DNA of 34,829 nucleotides from Gemmatimonadota bacterium (GTDB taxonomy: Bacteria > Gemmatimonadota > Gemmatimonadetes > Gemmatimonadales > Gemmatimonadaceae), in contig PMAE01000020.1 in assembly GCA_003152485.1 (NCBI GenBank), positions 69,282 to 104,110 on the forward strand. Reading direction: 5' to 3'. Position 1 is the stretch's first letter. Each line of letters opens with the position of its first letter. This document shows, piece after piece, positions 24,685-32,474 of this stretch. A program made the position numbers and the translations under genes. The notes under the pieces are model-generated. The model made no database searches, was not told the origin of the DNA, and saw only the letters and a program-made list of their open reading frames with translations.

Positions 24685-26072
24685 CGCCGTGAAAATTCCG
24701 TGCTGGCTCTGGATTCTGTGGCGACGCGGTCGAGGCTGTGGATGACGGTCGAGTGATCTCGGCCGCCGAATGCGTTGCCGATTTCGACGAGCTGGACGCT
24801 GAGGAGCTCGCGGCAGAGGAACATGGCGACTTGCCGAGGGGTGGTCAGCGCCTTCGTGCGGGTCTTGGACTTGAGTCCATCGGCAGTCACGCCCCATTCC
24901 TTGGCGACCACATCCTGAATCGCGGCGACGGTGAGTCCAACGGACCCGCGGACGCCACCATCCGTGCGGAGCCGCGCGTCGTCGCGACTACCGCGCAGCT
25001 TGTCGTGCAGCGCCTCGGCCGCGACGTCCACGGTGATCGCACGGTGCCGCAATGATGCATAGGCGAGCAGCTTGATAATGGATCCTTCCAACTCACGGAT
25101 ATTCGATCGAACGTGCTCCGCGATGAAGCGGATGACATCCTCGGGGATCGTGTGCTCGAGATGATCGAGTTGTGCTTTATGCTGGAGGATGGCGATGCGG
25201 AGCTCGAGATCCGGCGCTTCGATGTCGGCGACCATCCCCCACTCGAAGCGACTGACGAGGCGCGCTTCCAATCCGGAGATTTCCGATGGGGGACGGTCGC
25301 TCGTGATGATGATCTGGCGCCCCGCTTCGTAGAGCGCGTTGAACGTGTGGAAAAATTCATCCTGTGTGGCTTCCTTGCCTCGCAGGAATTGCACGTCATC
25401 GATCAGCAACAAATCCGTCTCGCGATATCGGCGCCGGAAATCGTTGGTCGTGCGGCCCTGGATCGACGCGACCAGTTCGTTGGTGAACTGCTCAGATCCG
25501 ACGTAGGTAATCCGAATGTCGGGAACACGAGTGACGATCTCGTGGGCGACGGCCTGCATAAGGTGGGTCTTGCCGAGTCCGGTGTCTCCGTGCAGGAAGA
25601 GTGGGTTATAGACCTTTCCAGGAGCCTGGGCGACCGCCTGGGCAGCGGCTGCCGCGAGTTGATTCGAGTTACCGATGACAAAGTGGTCGAACGTGTATCT
25701 CTCACTTAGTGGCGCTATATTCGCGCCATTGTGTTGCTGTAATGGCTTGATTTGGTTAGCGGGTGGGGCGACGAACAAATCCATTTGAGGCCGAGTTCTA
25801 CGCTCGTCGTTGACCTTGAAAACGACGGCGAGTGGGTGGCCAAGGGCGACCGGAGCGTAGGCGGCGATGAGCTGCGAGTGTTTGGAATCGTTCCAGTCGG
25901 CGGCGAACTGATCCGGGGCGCCCACGACAATCGCGTTCCCATCGAAGCGGAGCGCCTTAGTGGGCTCGAGCCACGTGCGAAACGTTTGTTCCGTTAGATC
26001 ATGGCGAGCATGATCCAACAACCGAGACCAGGCCTCGGACGGAGTGAGGGTCGAAAGAGAGGCGTCTGGCAT
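24645..26072 (-). CDS. dnaA: Chromosomal replication initiator protein DnaA
   Basis: A 475-residue initiator that binds DnaA boxes and melts oriC. Domain I (about 8-85, containing WSRLLDHARHDL and TFRTWL) handles self-assembly. A short domain II linker follows. Domain III is AAA+ with Walker A GDTGLGKTH, Walker B LLLIDDVQFL and the sensor stretch IIITSDRPP. Domain IV has the DNA-binding signature VEIGNAFGGRDHSTVIHSL. The ATG at 26072 starts at the domain I boundary; a longer in-frame extension to 26186 adds unrelated residues and overlaps the rpmH promoter. It is read divergently from rpmH. A near-consensus DnaA box lies beside its candidate promoter, suggesting autoregulation. Confidence 0.97.
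   Translation of the reverse strand: MPDASLSTLTPSEAWSRLLDHARHDLTEQTFRTWLEPTKALRFDGNAIVVGAPDQFAADWNDSKHSQLIAAYAPVALGHPLAVVFKVNDERRTRPQMDLFVAPPANQIKPLQQHNGANIAPLSERYTFDHFVIGNSNQLAAAAAQAVAQAPGKVYNPLFLHGDTGLGKTHLMQAVAHEIVTRVPDIRITYVGSEQFTNELVASIQGRTTNDFRRRYRETDLLLIDDVQFLRGKEATQDEFFHTFNALYEAGRQIIITSDRPPSEISGLEARLVSRFEWGMVADIEAPDLELRIAILQHKAQLDHLEHTIPEDVIRFIAEHVRSNIRELEGSIIKLLAYASLRHRAITVDVAAEALHDKLRGSRDDARLRTDGGVRGSVGLTVAAIQDVVAKEWGVTADGLKSKTRTKALTTPRQVAMFLCRELLSVQLVEIGNAFGGRDHSTVIHSLDRVATESRASTEFSRRVDNLRSTLEKLR
24676..24684 (+). promoter_or_regulatory. Perfect DnaA box in the dnaA 3' end
   Basis: TTATCCACA, identical to the consensus DnaA box, lies within the last codons of dnaA, next to the putative origin spacer. 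It is the only perfect box I saw in this area. Confidence 0.6.
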
Positions 26073-26093
26073 CAAAGATCGTGAGGGCCGGCG

Positions 26094-26122
26094 AAGATGG
26101 AAGCGGCCTGTGGGAAAGTCAA
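26094..26122 (-). promoter_or_regulatory. Candidate dnaA promoter with adjacent DnaA-box-like site
   Basis: On the minus strand TTGACT (26122-26117) and CATCTT (26099-26094) are 17 bp apart. A DnaA-box-like TTTCCCACA (26117-26109) overlaps the -35 edge and spacer. The same nonamer occurs in the dnaA-dnaN spacer. The -10 match is weak. Confidence 0.35.
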
Positions 26123-26162
26123 TCGCACGGGCGCCGAAAGCGCTATGGCGTGTGTGAGCAAC

Positions 26163-26191
26163 TTGATCTATGTCTACGATAGTCATAACTT
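26163..26191 (+). promoter_or_regulatory. Candidate rpmH promoter
   Basis: TTGATC (26163-26168) and TAACTT (26186-26191) are spaced by 17 bp, giving a predicted leader of about 40 nt before rpmH. The spacing and AT-rich setting in a GC-rich genome support it. Confidence 0.5.
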
Positions 26192-26238
26192 TCCGGGCTT
26201 TGCATCGCTAATCGACAGACATTCGGAGCAGCCGTCTC

Positions 26239-26403
26239 ATGGGCAAGCCCACGTACCGCCCCCGCAACAAGCGTCGCATCAAGAAACATGGTTTTCGTAC
26301 TCGCATGGCCGATCGGTGGGGACGCGAGGTTCTCAGCCGCCGTCGCAAGAAGGGTCGCAAGCGGCTGACGGTTCGTTTGCCAAGCAAATATTCCGGCGCA
26401 TAA
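26239..26403 (+). CDS. rpmH: 50S ribosomal protein L34
   Basis: A 54-residue, highly basic protein. The start [19 protein letters not shown], the central [23 protein letters not shown] and the C-terminal residues identify L34 of the large subunit. ATG 26239 follows GGAG at 26225-26228. It is the first gene of the rpmH-rnpA-yidD-yidC run and is divergent from dnaA, the arrangement typical of bacterial origin regions. Its end abuts or overlaps the true start of rnpA. Confidence 0.97.
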   Translation: MGKPTYRPRNKRRIKKHGFRTRMADRWGREVLSRRRKKGRKRLTVRLPSKYSGA

Positions 26404-26407
26404 CGGC

Positions 26408-26911
26408 CTGCCGCGACAGGACCGGCTCACGAGGGCGACGGAACTCGTGGCGGTACGACGGGTGGGGACGCGGATCCGCGTCGAGTATCTAGACGTGCGT
26501 GCGGTGATCTCGGCGCTACCGCACGCGCGGGTGGGATTCGTGGTTCCCAAGTACGGGCACTCGTCGGTCGAGCGCAACCGGCTGAAGCGTCGCCTTCGCG
26601 AGCTCGTCCGCACTCGGCTCCTGCCGGCGCTCCGGGTCGCGCCGGGCGTCGAGGGCAGCCCGGACAGCACTGAGCCGGAGGGGGAGACCCCGCGGGAACG
26701 GCGCGAGGCGCAGGATGCAACGTCCGTCGCGGCTACGCCCGCCGCCACATCGCGACCGATTCCGCCTGGCAAGCCACTTACCTTGCCGCCGATCGATGTC
26801 GTCGTGCGCGCGCTCCCGACGGCCTACGAAGCACCGTTCGCCGCGCTCGCCGCGCAAGTCGACCGGGTATACGCCGGTGTGCGTCAGCGCGTACTGCGGA
26901 GTGATGAGTGA
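26408..26911 (+). CDS. rnpA: RNase P protein component, atypical start and insertion
   Basis: The protein cofactor of RNase P. The RNA-binding helix [17 protein letters not shown] (about residues 52-68) and the final [18 protein letters not shown] strand-helix identify it. The first standard start codon is GTG 26447, but the open frame before it encodes [16 protein letters not shown], clearly the conserved N-terminal helix, so translation must begin earlier. Upstream to the nearest stop there is no ATG, GTG or TTG; CTG 26408 or ATT 26390 (overlapping rpmH) are the only near-cognate options. CTG is used here. A Pro/Ala/Glu-rich stretch of about 50 residues (about 75-125) is inserted between the RNR helix and the last strand, lengthening the protein well beyond the usual 110-130 residues. 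It overlaps yidD. Confidence 0.9.
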   Translation: MPRQDRLTRATELVAVRRVGTRIRVEYLDVRAVISALPHARVGFVVPKYGHSSVERNRLKRRLRELVRTRLLPALRVAPGVEGSPDSTEPEGETPRERREAQDATSVAATPAATSRPIPPGKPLTLPPIDVVVRALPTAYEAPFAALAAQVDRVYAGVRQRVLRSDE

Positions 26912-27285
26912 ATGTGGCGAACGGCATGAGTCAGTCACACGCGCCGCCGCCATCATCGCCGCATGATTCGTCGGCACCGGCTTCGGCACCGGCTTCGGCA
27001 CCGGCTTCGGCACCGGCTTCGGCCCCTCCGCCGTTCGCTGACCGGCGCATCGCGCGACGCGGAATTTCGTGGTGGCTTGGTCAGCCACTGGTGTGGGTCG
27101 TGCGTATGTACCAGGTGGGGATCTCACCGCTGCTGCCGGCATCGTGTCGTTATAATCCGAGTTGCTCGGCGTACGCAGTCGAGGCACTCAATCGCTACGG
27201 GGCATGGCGCGGATCTTGGCTCGCGGCGCGGCGGATCGCCCGGTGTCATCCATTTCACGCGGGTGGATACGATCCCGTACCCTGA
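26908..27285 (+). CDS. yidD: Membrane protein insertion efficiency factor
   Basis: A 125-residue YidD-family protein, which sits at the inner membrane face and assists YidC. The core, from about residue 53, reads [38 protein letters not shown], with the conserved Cys residues and the PSCSAYA signature, then [22 protein letters not shown] 26908 overlaps the rnpA stop; ATG 26926 is an alternative. Unlike most YidD proteins it has an N-terminal extension of about 45 residues containing a Pro-Ala-Ser-Ala repeat encoded by a perfect 12-bp tandem array. It lies between rnpA and yidC as in most bacteria. Confidence 0.93.
   Translation: MNVANGMSQSHAPPPSSPHDSSAPASAPASAPASAPASAPPPFADRRIARRGISWWLGQPLVWVVRMYQVGISPLLPASCRYNPSCSAYAVEALNRYGAWRGSWLAARRIARCHPFHAGGYDPVP
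26971..27023 (+). repeat. 12-bp tandem repeat inside yidD
   Basis: Four perfect copies of TCGGCACCGGCT (26971-27018) plus a partial fifth encode repeated Ser-Ala-Pro-Ala. Because the unit is a multiple of three, copy-number change would alter linker length without shifting frame. Confidence 0.9.
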
Positions 27286-27408
27286 CGCACCGAGAGCGGA
27301 CAGTACGGCCAGGAGCGCGGACAGCGAGTTGTGGCGTCGCACCGAGTGCACGACCGATCTGCTCGAACCCCACTTGTCTGTCATCATCATCCGTAATCTC
27401 TTGATACC

Positions 27409-29367
27409 ATGATGGACCGACGTTTTTTGCTGGCACTGGCGCTGTCAGTGATCGTATTCGTGATCGTGGAAGCGCTGTTCCCGACACCGCCGTCGCCGCA
27501 CGGGCTCCCAGGCGCGGATTCGACGGCCTCGGTGGCGACGGCGACTGGCGCGGGCGCCGGCGGTCACGGCGCGAGCGCGACGGCGCCGCTCTCCCCGCAA
27601 GTCTCGCCCCAGGCGGCGAGGGCGACGGGACCGTCCGCGTCCGCTCCACCGTTGCCTGCGGGATCGGGTGGCGCGACGGTCCCGTCGACCGTCGCCGCAG
27701 AGACGCTCACCGTCACGACACCGCGCACCGTGGTGTCGTTCGCCAATATCGGTGGAGCGCCGGTCTCGGTGACGATGCGCGACTTTCACTCGACGGTGCG
27801 GAAGGGCACGGACACGCTGACGCGTCCCGAAGTGCGGCTGGGCCGGCCCGGCGAGTCGCTACTCCGCTACCACGTCATCATGGGCCCAGACACGCTGGCC
27901 CTCGATCGGGTCGCATTCCGCGGCCGCGCGACGCAGGCCGCGAACGGCGCACCAGTCGTGACGTACGACGCCGATATCACGCGAGCGACTGGGCCACCCG
28001 CGGGCGTGACGATCCAGTACAGCTTTGGCGCCGACGGCTACCTGTCACAGGTGACGGGTGCAGTCAGCCCGCGTGGCGGCACGCTTGGCGGCGCTTCCAA
28101 CAGCGCCGCTGGCAGCCCGACGGGCTATCTGCTGGTGGAGTTGCCGAGTGGGTTCACCTCGTTCGAAGCGGACACCGACGACGACCAGCAGCAACTGGCG
28201 TACGTCGTCAAGCCGGTGCATGAGGATGCGACGAGTGTGGCCTTCGGGCACCTCGATCCGGGGCAGTCGGAGCTCCGTCCCGGGCCGGCCGAATGGGCGG
28301 TGGCGAAAGACAAGTATTTTCTGGTCGGCGTGCTCGCGGCCGACAGCGTGCGTGCGCACCAGCTCGTCGAAGTGGATCTCGTGGGACAGCCGCGGACCAG
28401 CAAGATTGCGACTCGAGGCGCCGCGACGGTCGTCGTACCGCTGACGTCCACCGCAGACGGCGGCGCCTCATTCGCGTTCCAACTCTACACGGGCCCGCAG
28501 GAGTTCCGGCGCCTTCGCGCGATCGGCCACGATTTCGAAAACCTGAACCCGTACGGCGGGTTCTTGCACCCGATTCTGCAGCCGTTCGTGACGCTGGTCG
28601 TGCAGTCGATCCTCTGGCTGCGCAAGACACTGCAGATCAACTACGGGTGGGTGCTCGTCATTTTCGGCATCGTGATCCGGGTGCTGTTGTGGCCCGTGAA
28701 TCAGCGTGCGTTGCGGACCAGCTTGAAGATGCAGCGGTTGCAGCCCGAGCTGACGGAAGTACAGACCCGGTACAAGAACGACCGGCAGCGCCAGCAGGAA
28801 GAAATGGTCCGCGTGTACCGCGAGCACGGGATGAGTCCGTGGAGTCCGATCGCGGGATGTCTGCCGATGATGCTCCCGCTGCCGATCTTCGGGGCCCTGT
28901 ATTTCGTGTTCCGGAACACCATCGAGTTTCGCGGGGTGCCGTTCCTCTGGCTGCACGACATCTCGGTCCGGGACCCCTACTACATCATGCCGATCCTGAT
29001 GGGGGCGACGTCGTTCCTCGTGTCATGGGTCGGCATGCGTAACGTGCCGCCGAATCCGCAAACCAAGATGATGGGATACATGTTCCCCATCATGATGACG
29101 GTCTTCCTCGCCAAAGTCGCGGCGGGGCTCAACCTGTACTACCTGGTCCAGAACCTCGCCACGCTGCCGCAGCAGTGGATCCTGTCGAACGAGCGCGCGA
29201 AGTCCGCCAAGAGCGGCGGGGCGTCGTCCGGTGGCTCTGGCGGCGGAAGCGGTCCGGGCACGGGTGGCAGCCCCGCTGGCAAAGCGAAACCGCGACCAAG
29301 TGGCGGCAAGACCGGCGCCTCCGTCGCTGCCGCAGCGCGCGTCGCGCGCCCTGGCGGTGGCGGGTAG
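27409..29367 (+). CDS. yidC: Membrane protein insertase YidC/Oxa1
   Basis: A 652-residue insertase of the Gram-negative type. It has an N-terminal helix (about 5-22), a Pro/Ala-rich linker, a large periplasmic beta-domain (about 95-395), then the conserved Oxa1 core of five helices (about 400-600). The first core helix contains the conserved membrane Arg (FGIVIRVLLWPV), followed by the cytoplasmic hairpin and SPIAGCLPMMLPLPIFGALY. The last 50 residues are a Gly/Ser-rich basic tail. ATG 27409 or ATG 27412 may serve as the start; no ribosome site is visible. A TAATCT at 27394-27399 could be a -10 producing a nearly leaderless message. It follows yidD by 123 bp. Confidence 0.96.
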   Translation: MMDRRFLLALALSVIVFVIVEALFPTPPSPHGLPGADSTASVATATGAGAGGHGASATAPLSPQVSPQAARATGPSASAPPLPAGSGGATVPSTVAAETLTVTTPRTVVSFANIGGAPVSVTMRDFHSTVRKGTDTLTRPEVRLGRPGESLLRYHVIMGPDTLALDRVAFRGRATQAANGAPVVTYDADITRATGPPAGVTIQYSFGADGYLSQVTGAVSPRGGTLGGASNSAAGSPTGYLLVELPSGFTSFEADTDDDQQQLAYVVKPVHEDATSVAFGHLDPGQSELRPGPAEWAVAKDKYFLVGVLAADSVRAHQLVEVDLVGQPRTSKIATRGAATVVVPLTSTADGGASFAFQLYTGPQEFRRLRAIGHDFENLNPYGGFLHPILQPFVTLVVQSILWLRKTLQINYGWVLVIFGIVIRVLLWPVNQRALRTSLKMQRLQPELTEVQTRYKNDRQRQQEEMVRVYREHGMSPWSPIAGCLPMMLPLPIFGALYFVFRNTIEFRGVPFLWLHDISVRDPYYIMPILMGATSFLVSWVGMRNVPPNPQTKMMGYMFPIMMTVFLAKVAAGLNLYYLVQNLATLPQQWILSNERAKSAKSGGASSGGSGGGSGPGTGGSPAGKAKPRPSGGKTGASVAAAARVARPGGGG

Positions 29368-29381
29368 GAGACAGCTGAGGG

Positions 29382-29416
29382 TAGAAACTAGAAAGTAGAA
29401 AGTAGAAAGTAGACAA
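29382..29416 (+). repeat. Heptamer tandem array (TAGAAAG)
   Basis: Five contiguous 7-bp units: TAGAAAC, three TAGAAAG and a diverged TAGACAA. It is intergenic, 14 bp after yidC, AT-rich in a GC-rich genome, and has the same period as the GATTGGC arrays but a different unit. It resembles short tandemly repeated repetitive heptamers of cyanobacteria in form. Confidence 0.8.
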
Positions 29417-29440
29417 CAGCGTCCCATAATCGCGGTGGGC

Positions 29441-29490
29441 ATCGGGCGCTGTGAGATCGGGCGCTGTGAGATCGGGGGCCGCGAGATCGG
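29441..29490 (+). repeat. 15-bp tandem repeat upstream of mnmE
   Basis: ATCGGGCGCTGTGAG is present twice without a break (29441-29455, 29456-29470), followed by a diverged third unit and the beginning of a fourth. It lies between the heptamer array and the mnmE start. Confidence 0.75.
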
Positions 29491-29520
29491 ATGGCGGTGC
29501 GACCGGTTACCGTGGAGCGG

Positions 29521-30942
29521 ATGAACGACATCGCGCCGGTGGGCTTCGCGGACACGATCGTGGCCCTGGCGACGGCGCCGGGGCGCGGCGCGTTGGCGGT
29601 GGTACGGGTCAGTGGTCCGCAGGCACGAGCGATCGCGAGCGCAGTGGTGCGACCGTGGCCGCTCGCGCCACGCCGCGCGCAACTCTGCGCCGCAGTCGAT
29701 GGGGCCGGGGTGCTACTGGACCGGCCGGTGGTCACGGTCTACGTCGGCCCGCGGTCGTACACCGGCGAGGATGTCGTCGAGCTGACGACCCACGGAGGCG
29801 CGGTCGCGCCGGCATCGGTCATGGCGGCGTTTGTGGCGGCCGGCGCGCGACCCGCGGCCCCTGGCGAGTTCACCCTCCGGGCAGTGCTCAATGGGAAGCT
29901 CGACCTGGCCCAGGCCGAAGCGGTCGGTGACCTGATTGACGCGGGCAACAGCGCGATGCAGCGGGCCGCGCTGACGCAGCTCGACGGGGGGCTGTCGCAG
30001 CGGATCCGGGTGCTCCGCGAGGCCGTGCTCGAAGTCGAAGCGCTCATCGCCTACGACATCGATTTCCCCGAGGAGGACGACGGTCCGGTCGCGCGCACGC
30101 GCGTCGCGACCGCTGCGGCCGCGGCATCCAATCAGATCCGCGGGTTACTGGCGACGGCGCCGGCCGGGGAGTTGGTTCGCGCCGGCGCGGTGGTCGTGAT
30201 CGCGGGGGTACCAAATGTTGGGAAGTCGTCGCTGTTCAACGCATTGCTGGGACGGGCACGGGCCCTGGTCAGTGATGTCCCGGGCACGACGCGCGACGCG
30301 ATCGACGCGGTGGTCGAGCCCGCCGGTGCGCGGTTCCCGTTGCGACTCGTCGATACGGCGGGGTTGCGCGAGACGACGGATGTCGTGGAGCGGCTCGGCG
30401 TCGAGGTCAGTGAGCGCGCATTGGCAGGCGCCCACGTGGTGCTCGCGTGCGGTGAGACGATTAGCGACGTCGCCGCGGCGGTGCGGCGCGTGCGCGCTCA
30501 GACGGCGGCGCCGGTGGTCGGCGTGTGGACAAAGCGCGACGCTGGGCCGTCAGGTGTCCTTCCCGCGATCGAGGACCCGACGGCCGGCGCGCCGCCCAGT
30601 GGCGCTCGCCCACGGGAATATTCGGTGGTCGCCGTGAGCGCGATGTCGGGAGCCGGGCTGCACGACCTGGTGGACGAAATCGTGGCGACGGTGGTCGCGC
30701 GGTGGGATGTGCCGGCCCCGGACATGCCGATCATCACCCGGGCGCGTCACCGCTCGGCACTCACGCGCGCGGCCGACGAGCTCGCGGAGTTTCAGACAAT
30801 TTGGGCGACTGGGTCGCTGCCCGCCGTCGTCGTGGCCGTTCATCTGCGTGCCGCGGTGACGGCCCTCGAGGACGTGATCGGCGCGGTGGGCGTCGAGGAT
30901 GTACTGGAGCGGGTGTTCTCAGAGTTTTGCGTGGGGAAGTAA
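29521..30942 (+). CDS. mnmE: tRNA modification GTPase MnmE
   Basis: A 473-residue GTPase that works with MnmG to modify wobble uridine 34 of certain tRNAs. The N-terminal folate-binding domain ([22 protein letters not shown], then [18 protein letters not shown]) is followed by helical parts flanking the G domain: P-loop GVPNVGKSS (about 229-237), the PGTTRD switch, DTAGLRET, and a G4 box reading TKRD (337-340) instead of NKxD. The C-terminal FCVGK carries the catalytic Cys. ATG 29521 is preferred over ATG 29491 because GGAG lies at 29513-29516 and the extra residues fall outside the family. It follows yidC, as in many origin regions; no jag gene intervenes. Confidence 0.96.
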   Translation: MNDIAPVGFADTIVALATAPGRGALAVVRVSGPQARAIASAVVRPWPLAPRRAQLCAAVDGAGVLLDRPVVTVYVGPRSYTGEDVVELTTHGGAVAPASVMAAFVAAGARPAAPGEFTLRAVLNGKLDLAQAEAVGDLIDAGNSAMQRAALTQLDGGLSQRIRVLREAVLEVEALIAYDIDFPEEDDGPVARTRVATAAAAASNQIRGLLATAPAGELVRAGAVVVIAGVPNVGKSSLFNALLGRARALVSDVPGTTRDAIDAVVEPAGARFPLRLVDTAGLRETTDVVERLGVEVSERALAGAHVVLACGETISDVAAAVRRVRAQTAAPVVGVWTKRDAGPSGVLPAIEDPTAGAPPSGARPREYSVVAVSAMSGAGLHDLVDEIVATVVARWDVPAPDMPIITRARHRSALTRAADELAEFQTIWATGSLPAVVVAVHLRAAVTALEDVIGAVGVEDVLERVFSEFCVGK

Positions 30943-30955
30943 CGCCGCAATCGTG

Positions 30956-31053
30956 GATTAGCGATTGGCGTTTCGCGTGTGACGCGAGGTACGCGGCGCC
31001 GCTGGGGGCGTGGGCTCACGATGGTGACACCACACCGGTGATCGCCAATCGCT
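30956..31053. repeat. Heptamer repeat with inverted distal copy
   Basis: After mnmE three heptamers (GATTAGC, GATTGGC, GTTTCGC; 30956-30976) are followed 72 bp later by an inverted copy: AGCGATTGGCG at 30960-30970 is exactly complementary to CGCCAATCGCT at 31043-31053. The segment could fold as a long-loop stem or be a small inverted-repeat element. No ORF lies between the arms. Confidence 0.65.
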
Positions 31054-31157
31054 CACCGCGCATCGCACCGGCTCGAAATCTGCCTCTACCCGATTGCTTC
31101 AGACTAATTATCTTCTCGCGCCATCCGATCGCGCCGCCACCCGCGCCCCGGCTGTTG

Positions 31158-32096
31158 ATGCTCATCAATCTGCTACCCGATTTTCTCTCAGTACTCAACA
31201 GCACGGATCGCATCGCTGCGTATTACCGCTACTTCGATACTCACCGTCCACTCCTCGAGGCGTACTGGAACAACTACGTCCTCGATCCCGGCGGCCCCCA
31301 TTTTCAGGAAGTCGTACGCGCGACGGCGTTGGCGGATCGCGAGGATCTGCGGGCCACGCTGGAACGATGTGATGTCGCCGCGCTTGCCCGTGCGACCGAG
31401 ACGCACTGTTCCGAGTTACTGGCATTCGACTCGGGGATCGACATCGTGCTCATGGTTGGGGTCGGGGCAGCGAACGCCGGCGAGCTTGTGGTCGGCGGAC
31501 GGGGGATCGCCTTCGTCTGTTTAGAGCATTTTACTGGGATCGCCAATACCGAGACGCAGGGACTGGGGCTCGACTCGGAGCTGATCCCGATGTGGCTTGC
31601 CCACGAGATCGCCCACGCCGTGCGGTACACGTCGCCGGGTTCGCGAAGCGAGCTGTCCCGATTGGTGGCGGAGGCCGACGGCTACTACTCCTATTGGGAG
31701 ACCGGGCGTCGAGCGACTCTCCGCGAACTGGTGCTCAACGAGGGGTTGGCGGTCCATGTGTCGCGCGCGGTCAGTCCGGGACACGCGGCCTGGGAATACT
31801 TCGGATACGGGCGCCGTCAGTACGCGCGGGTACGTGAGCTCGAATCGGTGATCGAGCGATCCGCGGCCGCCGACCTCGACCGCGCGGGTCTGGGACTTCG
31901 GCTCCGCTATCTCTCCGGTGGCGTGAGCGACCACGCGCGCACGGTCGATCGGTTCACACTTCCTGAACGGAGTGGTTACTATCTCGGCGCGCGGATGGCG
32001 GAGCCCGCGATCACAGCGCATGGACTGGCGTGGGCGGTCCGCGCGAGCGCCAAGGAGATCACGGCATTAGGGAACGCCGCCGCGGCGACGGCGTGA
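31158..32096 (+). CDS. Putative zinc metallopeptidase (DUF2268-like)
   Basis: A 312-residue soluble protein. The core has the zinc-binding LAHEIAHAVRY (HExxH, about residues 150-160) and, further on, LVLNEGLAVHVSRAV (about 193-207), whose Glu is well placed as a third ligand. The pattern recalls predicted Zn-dependent proteases of the DUF2268 type (gluzin-like); assignment rests on these motifs only. No signal peptide or membrane helix is seen. ATG 31158 is taken as the start. A TTG lies one codon upstream, no ribosome site is evident, and a longer open frame reaching into mnmE looks spurious. The gene stands alone; a self-complementary hairpin follows. Confidence 0.75.
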   Translation: MLINLLPDFLSVLNSTDRIAAYYRYFDTHRPLLEAYWNNYVLDPGGPHFQEVVRATALADREDLRATLERCDVAALARATETHCSELLAFDSGIDIVLMVGVGAANAGELVVGGRGIAFVCLEHFTGIANTETQGLGLDSELIPMWLAHEIAHAVRYTSPGSRSELSRLVAEADGYYSYWETGRRATLRELVLNEGLAVHVSRAVSPGHAAWEYFGYGRRQYARVRELESVIERSAAADLDRAGLGLRLRYLSGGVSDHARTVDRFTLPERSGYYLGARMAEPAITAHGLAWAVRASAKEITALGNAAAATA

Positions 32097-32151
32097 CACG
32101 CGATTGGGGGCCGGCCGGCCCCACTCGCACACGCTCGCGGAAACGGGCAGC

Positions 32152-32175
32152 GGGGGCCGTTCGCGAACGGCCCCC
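32152..32175. terminator. 24-bp perfect palindrome, likely terminator
   Basis: The 24 bases are fully self-complementary (arms starting GGGGGCCGTT). The palindrome lies 56 bp after the metallopeptidase stop. A shorter GGGGCC-type palindrome precedes it near 32107-32122. No T-tract is present. Confidence 0.55.
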
Positions 32176-32270
32176 AGGCTTCGCACCGCACCGCGGCTAC
32201 TCGTCGCGCCCCGAACACCGCTGGCCGCGAGTCTGGTGCCCACGCCACGCACCCTACTAATTTCGCGGCG

Positions 32271-32474
32271 ATGAAAGAATACCAAGCGGTGATGCTCCGG
32301 CTGACGAATCATCCGCGCGACGACGAGGACGCCCTCACCGACCTGCTGAACGAGCGGAGCCGCGGTGGCTGGGAGCCGGCGCTGCTCGCCCATAGCAGCG
32401 TACCGGGCGCGACACCGGGTGGCGCCGACCGGCTCACGGTGATCTTCCAGCGCGTGACGACCGGAGACCGGTAG
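32271..32474 (+). CDS. Small DUF4177-like protein
   Basis: A 67-residue protein beginning MKEYQAVMLRL, followed by an acidic helix (DDEDALTDLLNERS), the turn RGGWEPALLAHS and a last strand DRLTVIFQRV. The beta-alpha-Gly-Trp-Glu-beta layout fits small DUF4177-type proteins of unknown function. A TAATTT (32258-32263) seven bases before the ATG could be a -10 element giving a leaderless transcript, and there is no ribosome site. I am fairly confident it is real because of the folded-domain pattern. Confidence 0.7.
   Translation: MKEYQAVMLRLTNHPRDDEDALTDLLNERSRGGWEPALLAHSSVPGATPGGADRLTVIFQRVTTGDR

Noticed and set aside
26516-27187. Antisense frame with a Lys-Pro-Val-Pro repeat
   Set aside because: The repeat is only the complementary reading of the 12-bp array in yidD, and the frame covers rnpA and yidD.
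30525-31157. Long upstream extension of the metallopeptidase frame into mnmE
   Set aside because: The extension is an out-of-frame reading of mnmE followed by repeat-containing spacer; the domain begins near ATG 31158.
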